A stretch of 64,000 nt of DNA, from positions 723,979 through 787,978 of the forward strand of contig NZ_JH932301.1 in NCBI RefSeq assembly GCF_000301055.1, given 5' to 3'. Below, one piece after another: positions 63,999 to 64,000 of the stretch. Source of the DNA: Falseniella ignava CCUG 37419. GTDB taxonomy: Bacteria; Bacillota; Bacilli; Lactobacillales; Aerococcaceae. The notes under the pieces are model-generated. The model was not told the DNA's origin. It saw only the letters and a program-made list of their open reading frames with translations, and made no database searches. Position numbers and translations under genes: made by a program. Within the stretch, counting starts at the first letter, position 1. Each line of letters starts with the position of its first letter.

Positions 63999-64000
63999 TA

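Overview
The window is a contiguous piece of a low-GC Gram-positive chromosome. Gene content (cggR-gapA-pgk-tpiA-gpmI-eno, a CtsR box before clpP, rpoY-rnjA, a comG operon, an infC leader attenuator, the yqeG-yqeH-yhbY-nadD-yqeK-rsfS-tmcAL cluster) points to Lactobacillales, probably near Aerococcaceae or Carnobacteriaceae. The family assignment is inference; no 16S gene is present.

Layout. 1-740: the end of pflA and the tmRNA gene ssrA. 712-10560: a 9.8-kb integrated element whose 48-bp attL is the 3' end of ssrA and whose attR lies beyond the integrase. Its order (integrase and CI-type repressor on one strand; cro-like, excisionase-like, primase-helicase and small genes divergent) is that of a phage satellite of the SaPI/PICI type. 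No phage structural, terminase or lysis gene was seen. Downstream of the primase gene is an AT-rich core flanked by repeats, a probable origin. An IS1202-like insertion with a 28-bp target duplication splits the element's early operon. 10561-12237: a decayed strip holding the left arm of a second, related element, a GNAT pseudogene, a DUF1622 gene, an ABC-ATPase pseudogene and a duplicated hairpin repeat. 12238-15681: a 1147-codon gene fusing an unrecognised N-terminal half, a SNF2 helicase and a DEDDh exonuclease. I consider this the best candidate for an undescribed system, possibly anti-phage.

From 15.7 kb onward the window is mostly core genome: dacA, an O-antigen-ligase-like polymerase, infC-rpmI-rplT, a HAD nucleotidase, spxH, relQ-nadK, a thioredoxin-like lipoprotein, an RluA-family synthase, an M42 peptidase, a DivIVA-like protein, prfC, ptsH, a lipid glycosyltransferase, the yqe ribosome-assembly/NAD cluster, yceD-rpmF, clpP, the whole triose-phosphate glycolytic operon under CggR, ald, a DUF1538 transporter with a PII-like partner, a VanY-type peptidase, secG-rnr-smpB, an amidase with a preQ1-riboswitch-controlled queuosine precursor transporter, rpoY-rnjA, the comG pilus operon, a Xaa-Pro peptidase, an Asp23/Gls24 protein and nusB.

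Several genes have start or frame oddities worth checking against reads. infC starts at ATC, which is normal for this gene. comGA appears to start at ATA. rsfS is out of frame by one A in a five-A run. A PH-domain membrane protein is broken at a seven-T run. ssrA and smpB, whose products act together in ribosome rescue, lie about 51 kb apart here.
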